A stretch of 64,000 bases of DNA from Nonomuraea sp. PA05 (GCF_008086045.1 NZ_VSEY01000002.1:310001-374000); one strand, 5' to 3'. Counted from the stretch's first letter, positions 16,905-26,527 are shown. Program-made: numbers and translations. Notes: generated by a model from the sequence alone, not told the origin.

Positions 16905-18068
16905 GTGGAGCTCAGTCTCTTGCGGGCGCAAGCGCACAGCCCGTCGTACTTCTCACTCCTGCGCAGCTCGTCGGGAGAGCGCGCCCCGGTGGACTTCTGC
17001 ATCCCTTGCAACCCGTATTTCCCCACACCGGAGATCTTCGAGCACCTCGGGAGAAATCTGGAGACGATACTCAAGTTCTATCCGAGCGACGCGGGCACGA
17101 TCACCGAGGAGCTCTGCTCCACGCTCGGGCTCCACCCCAAGACGGTCGCGATGGGCAACGGCTCCACGGAGCTGATCACCTGGATCGACCATCTGCTGGT
17201 CCGCGAGAGCCTCGCGGTGCCGATCCCGACCTTCGGCCGCTGGACCGACCAGCCGCTGGAGACGGGCAAGCGGGTGGACATGTATCCGCTGCAGGAGAGC
17301 CGCAACTTCACGCTCGACGTGAACGACTACGTCTCGTTCATCCGCACGCGCGGCTCGCGGGTGGCGGTGATCTGCAACCCCAACAACCCCGACGGCGGCT
17401 ACCTGCCCAAGCACGAGGTGCTGCGGCTGCTCGACCAGCTCATCGATCTCGACCTGGTGATCGTGGACGAGTCGTTCGGCGACTTCGTGGACGCCGAGCC
17501 GTACCCGGGGATCGCGACGGAGGCCGCCGTGCGGCCGAACGTGATCGTGCTGCGCAGCCTCGGCAAGAACTTCGGCCTGCACGGCATCCGCTTCGGCTAC
17601 ATGGTCGCCAACCCGGCCCTGGCAGGACGGGTGCGCGACGCGCTGCCCAAGTGGAACCTGAACTCGTTCGCCGAGGTCGTGGTGTTCATGATGCGGCAGT
17701 TCATGCCCGAGTACCAGGAGAGCCTCAGGCGGCTGGGCAACGACAGGAGGGCGATGTTCCAGCAGCTCAGCACGATGCCGGGGCTGTCGGTGTTCGCCTC
17801 GCAGGGCAACTTCCTGCTGGTGAAGCTGCCGCCGGGCCACGACGGGGTGCCGCTGCGCGACCACCTGCTCGCCGAGCACGGGGTGTACGTGCGCGAGTGC
17901 GGCAACAAGCTCGGCACGACGAGCCAGTTCCTGCGGCTCGTCGTACGCCCTCAGGAGGACGTACGACGGCTGCTGATCGGCATGACGCAGTTCCTGTACT
18001 CGGGCAGCCTGCACGAGATCCCGGTGATCGGCCTGCATCACCGGGCCGTGAACTCGATCTCCGCGTAG
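16905..18068 (+). CDS. PLP-dependent class I/II aminotransferase (HisC-like)
   Basis: This 387-residue fold-type I aminotransferase resembles histidinol-phosphate aminotransferase and CobC-like enzymes. FCIPCNPYFPTP replaces the usual N-terminal NENP motif. GNGSTELI binds the cofactor phosphate, VICNPNNPDGG is the NPNNP motif, VDESFGDF carries the PLP Asp, and LRSLGKNFGLHGIRFGY contains the Schiff-base lysine. GTG 16905 with GGAGG just upstream is preferred to a start at 16887. It is not next to other his genes, so the substrate is open. Confidence 0.87.
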   Translation: MELSLLRAQAHSPSYFSLLRSSSGERAPVDFCIPCNPYFPTPEIFEHLGRNLETILKFYPSDAGTITEELCSTLGLHPKTVAMGNGSTELITWIDHLLVRESLAVPIPTFGRWTDQPLETGKRVDMYPLQESRNFTLDVNDYVSFIRTRGSRVAVICNPNNPDGGYLPKHEVLRLLDQLIDLDLVIVDESFGDFVDAEPYPGIATEAAVRPNVIVLRSLGKNFGLHGIRFGYMVANPALAGRVRDALPKWNLNSFAEVVVFMMRQFMPEYQESLRRLGNDRRAMFQQLSTMPGLSVFASQGNFLLVKLPPGHDGVPLRDHLLAEHGVYVRECGNKLGTTSQFLRLVVRPQEDVRRLLIGMTQFLYSGSLHEIPVIGLHHRAVNSISA

Positions 18069-18102
18069 CGGCCCGTGCGAAACCCTTCGCGAGGACCTCC
18101 GG

Positions 18103-19209
18103 CTACGCCTTCCCGCCCGGCCCGCGCAGGTGGTGGCGCTTGGGCAGCTTGAGCCCGCGCGCGTCCATGACCTGCCGCAGCCGGTCGGGGTAGTCGGTGA
18201 TGAGCCCGTCGATGCCGTCGTCGATGAGCTTGTTCATGGTCGCCTCGTCGTCCACCGTCCACGGGATCACCTTGATCCCGAGGGCGTGGGCCTGGTCGAC
18301 CATCTCCTTGGTGACGTACGGCTGGTAGTTCGCGTCGGTGACCTTGCCGTTCTGCGGGAACCCGTGGACCGGAGAGAACGCCTGCGCCCCGAACGACCTG
18401 ACCGCCTTGAGCGGGTCGCCGCCGAAGTCGTCGATGTCGAGGCCGCCCAGCCACGGCGACGCGCCGGCCTGCCCGGTCTGCAGGAAGTCGCGGTTGGTGA
18501 GGGCGACGAGCGGCAGGCGCGGCTCCAGCTCGCGCATCCGCATGAGCGCGCCCCAGTCGAAGCTCTGGATCGTCACCTGCCGCAGCAGACCGGCCCGGCG
18601 GATCTCGCGCAGCGTCACCTGCACGAACTGCTCCCTGGGCGCCGTCTCGCTGGGCGCCCCGGCCTCCACCTTGGTCTCGACGTTGAGCTTGACGCCGTGC
18701 GCCCGGTAGCGCCGCACCAGGTCGAACACCTCGCGCAGGGTGGCCATCGGCGCGCCGGGCACGGCCCGCTGGCCGGGGAACTCCGCGAGCGTCAGCGTCC
18801 CGCAGTCCATGGTCCTGACCTGCCGCAGGGTCAGCGTGTTGACGTATTTGCCGACGTAGGGGAACTCGGGGTCCCCTTCGACGGCGGGCGCGGTGTCGCG
18901 GCACTTCCTGTCGCTGATCCTGCGGTCGTGCGTCACGACGGCCTGGCCGTCCTCGGTGATCTGCACGTCCAGCTCCAGCGTGCTCACGCCGAGCTCAAGG
19001 GCGTTCGCGAACGCGGGCAGCGAGCTCTCCACCACGAGCCCGAGCCCGCCCCGGTGCGCCTGGAGGTCGAAGTCGCGCCCCCGCGTCCCGGCGGAAGCAG
19101 TGCCGGCGGAAGCAGTGCCGGCGGAAGCAGTGCCGGCGGAAGCGGTGCCGGCGGGCAGGGCCGCGAGCGCCAGGGCCGCCGTCGCGGCGAGCGCGTGCCA
19201 TCTCTTCAT
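18103..19209 (-). CDS. secreted glycerophosphodiester phosphodiesterase
   Basis: This 368-residue GDPD-family enzyme has an N-terminal signal peptide (MKRWHALAATAALALAALPA). DLQAHRGG with ESSLPAF and the TLELDVQITEDGQAVVTHD segment hold the catalytic His residues and metal-binding Glu/Asp. KLNVETK and the closing WTVDDEATMNKLIDDGIDG with TDYPDRL are typical. ATG 19209 has GGAAG upstream; the longer frame to 19260 adds a region without signal character. It releases glycerol-3-phosphate from deacylated phospholipids outside the cell (family knowledge). The signal-peptide region contains a small tandem repeat. Confidence 0.92.
   Translation of the reverse strand: MKRWHALAATAALALAALPAGTASAGTASAGTASAGTASAGTRGRDFDLQAHRGGLGLVVESSLPAFANALELGVSTLELDVQITEDGQAVVTHDRRISDRKCRDTAPAVEGDPEFPYVGKYVNTLTLRQVRTMDCGTLTLAEFPGQRAVPGAPMATLREVFDLVRRYRAHGVKLNVETKVEAGAPSETAPREQFVQVTLREIRRAGLLRQVTIQSFDWGALMRMRELEPRLPLVALTNRDFLQTGQAGASPWLGGLDIDDFGGDPLKAVRSFGAQAFSPVHGFPQNGKVTDANYQPYVTKEMVDQAHALGIKVIPWTVDDEATMNKLIDDGIDGLITDYPDRLRQVMDARGLKLPKRHHLRGPGGKA
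19091..19150 (-). repeat. 15-bp tandem repeat, four copies, at a signal-peptide junction
   Basis: Four copies of GCGGAAGCAGTGCCG encode repeated SAGTA at the signal-peptidase region of the glycerophosphodiesterase. The repeat presents several possible AxA-like cleavage sites. Confidence 0.88.
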
Positions 19210-19312
19210 GTCTTTCTTCCGTCCCCGTAGAGATGCTGGTCTCGCGACAAGATCGGGCATGACGGGGACGGGCGGGCGTACGCGGGGTGAGCACCGGGCG
19301 AAGCCTGCGCGA

Positions 19313-19672
19313 TCAGCCGCCGTCCGTCACAGAAGCGCCGTCGCCGTCCGTGACGGCGTCGAAGACCCGCCGCAACCCCTGTGCCGGCGCCCCGCCCGCC
19401 GCGAGCGTCTCGGCCAGCAGGGCGGCGGTCAGCCCGTACTGCAGCAGCGTGACGCCCTTACGCGCGAGCACCAGCCCGGCGGACGCCTTCAGCCCGAGCC
19501 CTTCGACCAGCGCACCCGCACCGGGCCGCACCTCGTGCCCGCCACCGGGCCGCACCAGCCCGTCCTCGTACCCGTCGCCCAGCCGCACGAGCGCGTCCTC
19601 GTCCCCCTCGGGAAAGGACCACCCGAGGAACTCCTCGACGGCCGCCAGCGCGGCGGGCAGTTCCAGACTCAC
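19313..19672 (-). CDS. hypothetical protein paired with YbaB-like gene
   Basis: This is a 119-residue acidic protein that I do not recognise. It has an N-terminal helical stretch (LPAALAAVEEFLGWSFPEGDEDALVRLGDGYEDG), a Gly-rich middle, and a hydrophobic helix near residues 65-90 (AGLVLARKGVTLLQYGLTAALLAETLA). GTG 19672 starts four bases after the stop of the YbaB-like gene, so the two form an operon. A small type VII-secretion-associated or regulatory protein is possible but unsupported. Confidence 0.65.
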   Translation of the reverse strand: MSLELPAALAAVEEFLGWSFPEGDEDALVRLGDGYEDGLVRPGGGHEVRPGAGALVEGLGLKASAGLVLARKGVTLLQYGLTAALLAETLAAGGAPAQGLRRVFDAVTDGDGASVTDGG

Positions 19673-19676
19673 GACC

Positions 19677-20369
19677 TCACACCGCCTCCGACACGTCGCC
19701 CCCGACCACGCCGGCCGCCCTGACCTGGTCCATCATCGCCGCCATGTCCCGCACGTACCCCCGCATCCGCGACGCCCCGGCCCGCCGCAGCTCCTCCACC
19801 CCTGCCATGATCTGCTCGGTGCCGGCGCCCGCCTCGGCGCGCCGCCGCAGCAGGCCGTGCCGCAGGTCGTCCAGGGCGATGTTGACCCCGTCCACCACGC
19901 GTTCGCCCAGCAGCCGCGAGCCGCCGTACATGGCCCGCGCCGTCACGTTCAGCGCGACCAGCCGCGGCCCTGGCGCGCACACGGCGCTCACCGGCCCCTC
20001 GGACGTGCCGCGCACGTCGCCGTCCGGCACGCCGCCGATGGTCTCCAGCATCGCGATCAGCCGGTCGAACAGCTCGCCGAAGTCCAGCAGCGGCACCCCC
20101 GCGCCGGCGCACAGCGCGGCGGCGCTCACCTCGATGGAGGCCGTCACGCGCGCCATCCGCGCGTCGAGGTCGGCGCGCACGGCGCGCAGCTCGCGCGCCA
20201 GGGCGAGCGGTTCGACGAACGGCACGGCGTCGTCGACCGGCGACTCCCCGGCGAAGGCGGCGTCCACCGCCTCGGCCACCTGGGCGGCCACGGTCTCTGG
20301 CGGCTCGCGCATCAGCCAGGGGTCGATCCCGACCGCGACGAGCCTTCCCCTCGTAAGGACGGCGCGCAC
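19677..20369 (-). CDS. YbaB/EbfC-like protein
   Basis: The first 45 residues (VRAVLTRGRLVAVGIDPWLM, then a helix ending AEAVDAAFAG) resemble the beta-hairpin-plus-helix of actinomycete YbaB/EbfC nucleoid-associated proteins. A long helical region follows with heptad-like RELRAVRADLDARMARV, and a helical C-terminus ends MAAMMDQVRAAG. GTG 20369 with GGGAG upstream gives 230 residues; TTG 20396 would add nine more. The downstream 119-residue partner follows after four bases. DNA binding is inferred only from resemblance. Confidence 0.6.
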   Translation of the reverse strand: MRAVLTRGRLVAVGIDPWLMREPPETVAAQVAEAVDAAFAGESPVDDAVPFVEPLALARELRAVRADLDARMARVTASIEVSAAALCAGAGVPLLDFGELFDRLIAMLETIGGVPDGDVRGTSEGPVSAVCAPGPRLVALNVTARAMYGGSRLLGERVVDGVNIALDDLRHGLLRRRAEAGAGTEQIMAGVEELRRAGASRMRGYVRDMAAMMDQVRAAGVVGGDVSEAV

Positions 20370-20428
20370 GCCGGGCTCCCGATGATTCCTGCGCAACTCG
20401 ATGTGACTCCGACGGATTTCCTCTGGTG

Positions 20429-20461
20429 GCGCCTGCCACGCTAACCCCGCCTGGCAGGCGC
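20429..20461. promoter_or_regulatory. perfect 10-bp inverted repeat in divergent promoter region
   Basis: GCGCCTGCCA (20429-20438) and TGGCAGGCGC (20452-20461) are perfect inverted arms 13 bases apart, lying between the divergently transcribed YbaB-like and UvrA-like genes. The location suits an operator better than a terminator. No cognate regulator is evident. Confidence 0.5.
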
Positions 20462-20595
20462 TGAGCAGGGCGTCGCTCCGAGTTCACGACATGTTCGCCC
20501 GCCCGCAGAGGTGCCCGGCGCGTCCAGGTTGGGGGTAAGCTGTCCCGGCCAATCCCTTTACACCATAAACAGTCAGCCGACGATGGAAGGGTTCC

Positions 20596-22899
20596 GTGCT
20601 CTCCAGCCACCAGGCCAGCACCGTCCAGACTCGCGATCACAGCGCCGCCGACAGCCACGACAGCATCCAGGTGCGCGGCGCGAGGGAGAACAACCTCAAG
20701 GGCGTCTCCGTCGACGTCCCCAAGCGGCGCCTCACGGTCTTCACCGGGGTGTCCGGCTCCGGCAAGTCCTCGCTCGTCTTCGACACGATCGCCGCGGAGT
20801 CGCGGCGGCTGATCGACGAGACCTACACGGCGTTCATCCAGGCGTTCATGCCGAGCCTGTCGCGTCCGGACGTGGACGCGCTGCACAACCTGAGCGCGGC
20901 GATCATCGTCGACCAGGAACGCATGGGCGCCAACGCCCGCTCCACCGTGGGCACCGCCACCGACGCGCACACCATGCTGCGCATCATCTTCAGCCGCCTC
21001 GCCGAGCCGCACGTCGGCTCCGCCTCCACCTTCAGCTTCAACATGGCCGAGGGCATGTGCCCCGAGTGCGAGGGGCTGGGCAAGGCGACCGAGATCGACG
21101 TGGACGCGCTCGTCGACAGGGAGCTGTCGCTCAACGAGGGCGCGATCACGGCCCCCGGCTACGCGGTGGACAGCTGGCCCTGGCAGATCGTGGCCGGCTC
21201 CGGCCTGTTCGACCCCGACGCCAAGCTGAAGGACTTCACCGAACAGCAGTGGGCGGACCTGCTGCACAAGCCGGCCACCAAGTTCAAGTACGGCACCAGC
21301 AACTTCACCTACGAGGGCCTGCTCGTCCGGGTCAAGCGCGCCTACCTGGGCAAGGACCGGGATTCGATGCAACCGGGCGCGCGGGCGTTCGCCGACCGGG
21401 CGATCAAGCTGGCCCCCTGCCCCGCCTGCGAGGGCACCCGGCTGAACGAGGCCGCCCGCGCGGCGCGCATCCACGGCAGGAACATCGCCGACTGCTCGGC
21501 CATGCAGGTCAACGACCTGGCCGACTTCATCCGCGGCATCGACGACCCCCGCGTCGGGCCGGTGCTGGAGGGCCTGCGCTCGACGCTCGACTCACTGGTC
21601 GAGATCGGCCTCGGCTACCTGAGCCTCAACCGCGAGTCGGGCACCCTGTCCGGCGGCGAGGCGCAGCGGGTGAAGATGGTGCGCCATCTCAACTCCAGCC
21701 TCACCGACGTGACCTACGTCTTCGACGAGCCCACCGCCGGCCTGCACCCGCACGACATCCAGCGGATGAACCGCCTGCTGCTGGCGCTGTGCGACAAGGG
21801 CAACACGGTCCTGGTGGTCGAGCACAAGCCGGAGACCATCGCCATCGCCGACCACGTCGTGGACCTCGGCCCCGGCGCGGGCACGGCGGGCGGCCAGATC
21901 TGCTACTCGGGCAACCTGCTGGGGCTGCGCTCCTCCGGCACGCTGACCGGCCGCTACCTCGACCATCGCGTACGGCTGCGCGACACCTTCCGCCGGCCGT
22001 CAGGACAGCTCCCGATCAGGAACGCGACCCTGCACAACCTGCGGGACGTCAGCGTGGACATCCCGCTCGGCGTGCTCACCGTGGTCACCGGCGTGGCGGG
22101 CTCGGGCAAGAGCTCCCTCATCCACGGCCACGTGGCGGGCCGCGAGGGCGTGGTGGTGGCCGACCAGTCGCCGATCCGCGGGTCGCGCCGCAGCAACCCG
22201 GCCACCTACACCGGGGTGCTCGACCCCATCCGCACCGCCTTCGCCAAGGCCAACGGCGTCAAGGCGGGCCTGTTCAGCGCCAACTCCGAGGGCGCCTGCC
22301 CGGCCTGCAAGGGCATCGGCCTCATCTACACCGACCTGGCGATGATGGCCGAGGTGGCGTCGGTGTGCGAGACGTGCGAGGGCAAGCGGTTCACGCCCGA
22401 GGTGCTGACGTACCGGCTGCGCGGCAAGAACATCAGCGAGGTGCTGGAGATGCCGATCTCCGAGGCCCGCGACTTCTTCCCCACCGGCCAGGCCGGCACC
22501 ATCCTCGACCGCCTCGTCTCCGTCGGCCTCGGCTACCTGGGCCTCGGCCAGCCGCTCACCACCCTGTCGGGAGGCGAGCGGCAGCGGCTCAAGCTCGCCA
22601 TCAACATGGCCAAGAACGGGACCACGTACGTGCTGGACGAGCCCACCACGGGCCTGCACCTCGCGGACGTGGACCAGCTCCTGGCCCTGCTCGACCGCCT
22701 CGTGGACGACGGCAACTCGGTGATCGTCATCGAGCACCACCAGGCGGTCATGGCCCACGCCGACTGGATCATCGACCTGGGGCCCGGCGCGGGGCACGAC
22801 GGCGGGCAGGTCGTCTTCTCCGGCACCCCCGGCGAGCTGGTCGCCGACGGGACGTCGCTGACGGCCATCCATCTGCGCGACTACGTCAACCACGGCTGA
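20596..22899 (+). CDS. UvrA-like ABC ATPase (UvrA2/DrrC class)
   Basis: This 767-residue protein has two ABC ATPase halves. The first has [21 protein letters not shown] and [10 protein letters not shown]; the second has [21 protein letters not shown] and [10 protein letters not shown]. Zinc-finger cysteine pairs [18 protein letters not shown] and [18 protein letters not shown] are present. It is clearly shorter than canonical UvrA (about 950), as in UvrA2/DrrC-type proteins tied to tolerance of DNA-binding drugs. GTG 20596 has GGAAGGG just upstream. It stands alone and is followed by a strong terminator. Repair versus self-resistance cannot be separated here. Confidence 0.92.
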   Translation: MLSSHQASTVQTRDHSAADSHDSIQVRGARENNLKGVSVDVPKRRLTVFTGVSGSGKSSLVFDTIAAESRRLIDETYTAFIQAFMPSLSRPDVDALHNLSAAIIVDQERMGANARSTVGTATDAHTMLRIIFSRLAEPHVGSASTFSFNMAEGMCPECEGLGKATEIDVDALVDRELSLNEGAITAPGYAVDSWPWQIVAGSGLFDPDAKLKDFTEQQWADLLHKPATKFKYGTSNFTYEGLLVRVKRAYLGKDRDSMQPGARAFADRAIKLAPCPACEGTRLNEAARAARIHGRNIADCSAMQVNDLADFIRGIDDPRVGPVLEGLRSTLDSLVEIGLGYLSLNRESGTLSGGEAQRVKMVRHLNSSLTDVTYVFDEPTAGLHPHDIQRMNRLLLALCDKGNTVLVVEHKPETIAIADHVVDLGPGAGTAGGQICYSGNLLGLRSSGTLTGRYLDHRVRLRDTFRRPSGQLPIRNATLHNLRDVSVDIPLGVLTVVTGVAGSGKSSLIHGHVAGREGVVVADQSPIRGSRRSNPATYTGVLDPIRTAFAKANGVKAGLFSANSEGACPACKGIGLIYTDLAMMAEVASVCETCEGKRFTPEVLTYRLRGKNISEVLEMPISEARDFFPTGQAGTILDRLVSVGLGYLGLGQPLTTLSGGERQRLKLAINMAKNGTTYVLDEPTTGLHLADVDQLLALLDRLVDDGNSVIVIEHHQAVMAHADWIIDLGPGAGHDGGQVVFSGTPGELVADGTSLTAIHLRDYVNHG

Positions 22900-22906
22900 A
22901 CCCGCT

Positions 22907-22931
22907 GGGCTCCCTCCTGGCGAGGGAGCCC
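22907..22931 (+). terminator. terminator after UvrA-like gene
   Basis: GGGCTCCCTC and GAGGGAGCCC form a perfect 10-bp stem with a 5-base loop, eight bases after the stop codon. Confidence 0.8.
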
Positions 22932-23071
22932 ACATGCCGGGTTGCACGGGACCGCGTGAACAGCGCCATTGAGCGACGGACAGCGCCACGTCCGGCCCTG
23001 TGGCACAGGATGGCGGTGCCCGGCGCACTGATGCGGCGGCCGTGCTGCTCCGTACGCGCTGGAGCCGGTGC

Positions 23072-23935
23072 TCAGACGGCGAGCCGGGCCAGCACGCGGG
23101 CGAAGTCCGGCGGCGGCGCCACCACGAGCCGCGTCTGCCCGTCCCTGGTCACGATGTCGGCCCTGATCAACGTCAGCCGCCCCTCGTGCCACCAGTAGAC
23201 CTGCGAGCTGAGCCCGTCCGTACGGGCCGCGTGCACCCGCAGCCGCTCGATCGCCCGCACCACCCCGATCCCGTCCACCGGATGCAGCAGCAACGTGTAC
23301 GGATCGGGCAGCACCACCAGCACCCCGTCGGACGGCACCGCCAGGTAGCTCGACAGCCACCGCAGGTGCGTGGCGGCCGACGGGCTGGACGCGGTGAGCC
23401 GGGTGACGGGCGTGCCGGACAGCTCGATGTGCTCCACCCGCAGCCGCTCCCTGGCCCGCACGTTGGCGACGGCCAGGTCGAGGGCCTGCCCGGTGGGCAC
23501 GGGCCAGCAGCCGGACTCCTCGGGCCGCACCAGCCGCGACCCGGCGGTCAGCAGCTCGACGAGCTCGGCGTTGAGGTGGCGGCCGACGACGCGGGTCAGG
23601 TCGGGGATCTCGTCCACGGCCTCCACGCGGGTGCGCAGCAGGGACCGGACCTGTTTGAGGTCGCACACGTCGAGCCGGTCGCCCGCGGTGGCCACGGCGT
23701 GCGCGAGGTGCTCGGAGACCAGCATGGGCCAGTCTTCCCTGGCCCTGCGCCCGGCCTCGCGCCGCAGCCCCTTCAGCTGGACGACAAGCGGTTGCGGCCC
23801 TCCGAGGGTCACGGTGGACCCGTCAGGGGCGAACTCGAAGGAGTATCCGAGGGATTCCGCGACGAGAGCGAGCAACGAGTCGAGATCGACGTCCTCGACC
23901 GGCCGGCGAGAGGGCTCACGCCTGAACAAGTTCAC
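23072..23935 (-). CDS. hypothetical protein (DUF1444/YtpQ-like resemblance weak)
   Basis: This is a 287-residue cytosolic protein with no signal or membrane segment. It is mixed alpha/beta: an N-terminal VDLDSLLALVAESLGYSFEF, then QPLVVQLKGLRREAGRRARE, a mid-region with TGQALDLAVANVR and SYLAVPSDGVLVVLPDPYTLL, and a C-terminal WWHEGRLTLIRADIV strand pair. The overall layout loosely recalls DUF1444 (YtpQ) proteins, but I cannot confirm it. It is convergent with the UvrA-like gene and 33 bases downstream of the carboxypeptidase. Confidence 0.7.
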   Translation of the reverse strand: MNLFRREPSRRPVEDVDLDSLLALVAESLGYSFEFAPDGSTVTLGGPQPLVVQLKGLRREAGRRAREDWPMLVSEHLAHAVATAGDRLDVCDLKQVRSLLRTRVEAVDEIPDLTRVVGRHLNAELVELLTAGSRLVRPEESGCWPVPTGQALDLAVANVRARERLRVEHIELSGTPVTRLTASSPSAATHLRWLSSYLAVPSDGVLVVLPDPYTLLLHPVDGIGVVRAIERLRVHAARTDGLSSQVYWWHEGRLTLIRADIVTRDGQTRLVVAPPPDFARVLARLAV

Positions 23936-23968
23936 GCGTCGTGTCCCTTTCTGTCGGATTCGTCCCTC

Positions 23969-24874
23969 CTACCTTGCCTGCTCCTCATTCCGCATCGCGC
24001 CAGTTAGCGAGCACGATTCGGTATCGATACCACCAAGTACGTTGAACCAGACACTGTGTTGCGGTGAGCCGTGCCCGACCGGCAGCCCCGCCACGATCGG
24101 CACTCCGAGCGGCTTCAGCCGGTCCTCCAGAACGGGGTACGGATCGCCGCACTTCACCCACGACCCCAGCGCGATCCCGCGCACCCCGTCGAACACGCCG
24201 ACCTGCAGAAGCTGGGTCAGCATGCGGTCGATCCTGTACGGCTCCTCCCCCACGTCCTCCAGGAATGCGATCGCCCCGTCGAACGACGGCTGCCACCGCG
24301 TGCCGCACATGGAGGCGATCAGCGACAGGTTCCCGCCGCGCACCACGCCCTCGGCCCGCCCCGGCGCCAGCACCCGGTCACCGGCGACCGTGCCGGGCGT
24401 GCCGGGCGTGCCGAAGAGCGCCGCGCGCAGGCTCTCCCAGGTCCGCGGCTCCGGCCCGTTCTCGTCGCCCGCGATGACGTCGCAGGCGGCCATCGGCCCG
24501 TGCAGGGTGGCCACGCCCAGCTCGATGGCGAACGCGTTGTGCAGCGCCGTGATGTCGCTCGACCCGAGCAGCACCTTGGGGCCCGCCTCACGCATCAGGT
24601 CCCAGTCGAGCAGGTCGAGCAGGCGCGCGGCGCCGTACCCGCCCCTGGAACAGAACACGCCGGAGACGGCCGGGTCGCACCAGGCGGCCTGGAGGTCGGC
24701 GGCTCTGGCGGCGTCGTCGCCCGCCAGGTAGTCGAGACCCTGGCGGTCGAGGACGTGCTCGCCCGCGATCACCTTGAGCCCGAGTGACTCCAGCCGCTGG
24801 ATGCCGCGCCTGAGCAGCACGGCGTTGGGCGGTCCTGACGGGGAGACGACGGCGACGGTGTCACCTGGCCGCAT
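23969..24874 (-). CDS. LD-carboxypeptidase (peptidase family S66)
   Basis: The protein has 301 residues. VAVVSPSGPP opens the family fold, FCSRGGYGAARLLD lies near residue 75, and LLGSSDITALHNAF holds the nucleophilic Ser of S66 peptidases. FLEDVGEEPYRIDRML carries the catalytic Glu, and GLPVGHGSPQHSV the catalytic His. Family members cleave the L,D bond of recycled muropeptides (LdcA) or inactivate microcin C-like compounds (MccF). It overlaps the end of the upstream sirtuin gene by 14 bases, so the two are co-transcribed. No signal peptide indicates a cytoplasmic enzyme. Confidence 0.92.
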   Translation of the reverse strand: MRPGDTVAVVSPSGPPNAVLLRRGIQRLESLGLKVIAGEHVLDRQGLDYLAGDDAARAADLQAAWCDPAVSGVFCSRGGYGAARLLDLLDWDLMREAGPKVLLGSSDITALHNAFAIELGVATLHGPMAACDVIAGDENGPEPRTWESLRAALFGTPGTPGTVAGDRVLAPGRAEGVVRGGNLSLIASMCGTRWQPSFDGAIAFLEDVGEEPYRIDRMLTQLLQVGVFDGVRGIALGSWVKCGDPYPVLEDRLKPLGVPIVAGLPVGHGSPQHSVWFNVLGGIDTESCSLTGAMRNEEQAR

Positions 24875-25598
24875 CGATCAGCTCCTTGACGAGAGCGGGT
24901 AGTGCCTGGCCGATCGGCTCGGCGATGACCCGGTCGGCGAACGGATCATACGGGGTGGGCTGGGCGTTCACGATCACCAGCCGGGCGCCGGCGTCGAGCG
25001 CCTCGCCGCACAGCCCGGCGGCGGGATGCACGGTCAGCGAGGTGCCGACCGCCACGAACAGGTCGCACGAGCGGGCCGCGTCGAGCGCCGCGTCGATCAC
25101 CTCGCGCTTGAGGTTCTGCCCGAACGAGATGGTGTTCGACTTCTGGATGCCGCCGCAGCGCGGGCACGGCGGGTCGTCCTCACCCGCGGCCACCCTGGCG
25201 AGCACCTCCTCCATGGGGGTGATCAGGTCGCAGGACAGGCACTCGGCGCGGCGCATGGTGCCGTGCAGCTCGATGACCTTCCCGGGCGAGGAGCCGGCGA
25301 GCTGGTGCAGCTCGTCGATGTTCTGCGTGATGAGCGCGCGCAGCAGCCCGGCGTGCTCCAGCTCGACCAGCGCGTGGTGGGCGACGTTCGGCTTCGCCTG
25401 CCACGCCGGGGACTCCAGCCTGGCCTGCCACGTGGCGCGCCTGACGTCGGGGTCGGCGAGGTAACGATCGATCGTGGCGTTGGCCTCGGCCTGCGGATTC
25501 TTCGTCCAGACCCCCTGCGGCCCCCGGAAGTCGGGGATGCCGGAGTCGGTGGAGATGCCCGCACCGGTCAGCACCGACACTGAGGTTGGCTCGTTCAC
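24861..25598 (-). CDS. Sir2-family NAD-dependent protein deacylase (second copy)
   Basis: This is a 245-residue sirtuin. VSVLTGAGISTDSGIPDFRG, ITQNIDELHQLAG, IELHGTM (catalytic His) and the zinc cysteines CLSC and CPRCGG are present, as is VGTSLTVHP. It differs clearly from the sirtuin at 4218-5078 and is not a recent duplicate. GTG 25598 is the likely start; no RBS is visible and the divergent sulfotransferase gene begins only a few bases away, so the transcript may be leaderless. It overlaps the LD-carboxypeptidase gene by 14 bases. Confidence 0.92.
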   Translation of the reverse strand: MNEPTSVSVLTGAGISTDSGIPDFRGPQGVWTKNPQAEANATIDRYLADPDVRRATWQARLESPAWQAKPNVAHHALVELEHAGLLRALITQNIDELHQLAGSSPGKVIELHGTMRRAECLSCDLITPMEEVLARVAAGEDDPPCPRCGGIQKSNTISFGQNLKREVIDAALDAARSCDLFVAVGTSLTVHPAAGLCGEALDAGARLVIVNAQPTPYDPFADRVIAEPIGQALPALVKELIDAAR

Positions 25599-25628
25599 GT
25601 GGCAAACGGTGTCACACTTGCTTTCCGT

Positions 25629-26513
25629 ATGCGACTTCCGCCCCACATCCTCGTGGTCAACGGCATCAAGGTCCGCCGGCCTGTCTTCCTGCTCGGAGCT
25701 CCGCATTCCGGCGTCGACCTGCTGGCCCGCGCCCTGAAACGCTCGCCGGGCTTCCACGTGACGATGGGCCGCGCGAGCGTGGCGCACGTGGTGTACGCGT
25801 TCGCCCGCAAGCCGTCCATCGCCCGCACGTCCGGAGCCGTGCGCGTCCTGCGCGACGCGCTGGCCGAGTCGTGGCAGGTGCTGCCCCGCTCCTGCGCCGA
25901 GTGCGCCGAGCCGTGCCGCGAGGCCGGCGGCGTCACCGGCGCGGGCCCCTGCGTCGCCGCGAACGACGTCATCCGCTTCGGCGACGGCAGCCCCGACCTG
26001 CTCTACAGCGCGCCCGTGCTGCTGCAGGCCTTCCCGGACGCCCGCTTCGTCCAGCTCATCCGCGACGGCCGCGACGTGGTAACCGGCATGCTGGGCGACC
26101 CGGCCTGCCTGGCCTGGTTCAAGCCGGCGATGCTGAGCGAGCAGACCGAGTTCCCCAACGCGTTCCTGGGCGTCAACAAGGACGAGCACCTGGAGCGCTG
26201 GAAGACCATGCCGGCGGCGGGCAAGAGCGCGCTGCGCTGGCGCAGCGCCGTGCGGATGAGCGCCGAGCTGCGCCGCGCGCTGCCGGAGCCGCAGCTCCTC
26301 ACGCTGCGCTACGAGGACCTGGTCGAGCAGCCGCCGCAGTCGGTGGCGACGCTGGCGGAGTTCCTGGAGACGCGGGTGTCCAAGGTCGTCCTGTACGACA
26401 CCGCGGTGCCCAAGGTCGGCGTCTACCGCACCCGGCTGCGGCGCGCCGACCTGGAGCTGGTGGAGAAGGTGGCCAGGGAGGAGCTCAAGCGGCTGGGCTA
26501 CCAGCAGAGCTGA
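25629..26513 (+). CDS. sulfotransferase-family protein
   Basis: The 294-residue protein has the sulfotransferase fold. The 5' PAPS-binding loop is VFLLGAPHSGVDLLARAL, FVQLIRDGRDVVTGML supplies the 3'-phosphate-binding Arg, and LLTLRYEDLVEQPPQSVATL is typical of the family. ATG 25629 is preferred; an in-frame GTG at 25599 would abut the divergent sirtuin start. CAECAEPCREAGG adds an unusual cysteine group near residue 100. The acceptor is unknown. Confidence 0.82.
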   Translation: MRLPPHILVVNGIKVRRPVFLLGAPHSGVDLLARALKRSPGFHVTMGRASVAHVVYAFARKPSIARTSGAVRVLRDALAESWQVLPRSCAECAEPCREAGGVTGAGPCVAANDVIRFGDGSPDLLYSAPVLLQAFPDARFVQLIRDGRDVVTGMLGDPACLAWFKPAMLSEQTEFPNAFLGVNKDEHLERWKTMPAAGKSALRWRSAVRMSAELRRALPEPQLLTLRYEDLVEQPPQSVATLAEFLETRVSKVVLYDTAVPKVGVYRTRLRRADLELVEKVAREELKRLGYQQS

Positions 26514-26527
26514 GCCGGGCGCGCGAC

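Noticed and set aside
4218-25598. Two sirtuin genes as a recent duplication
   Set aside because: Their sequences, lengths (286 and 245) and contexts differ strongly; they belong to different subfamilies.
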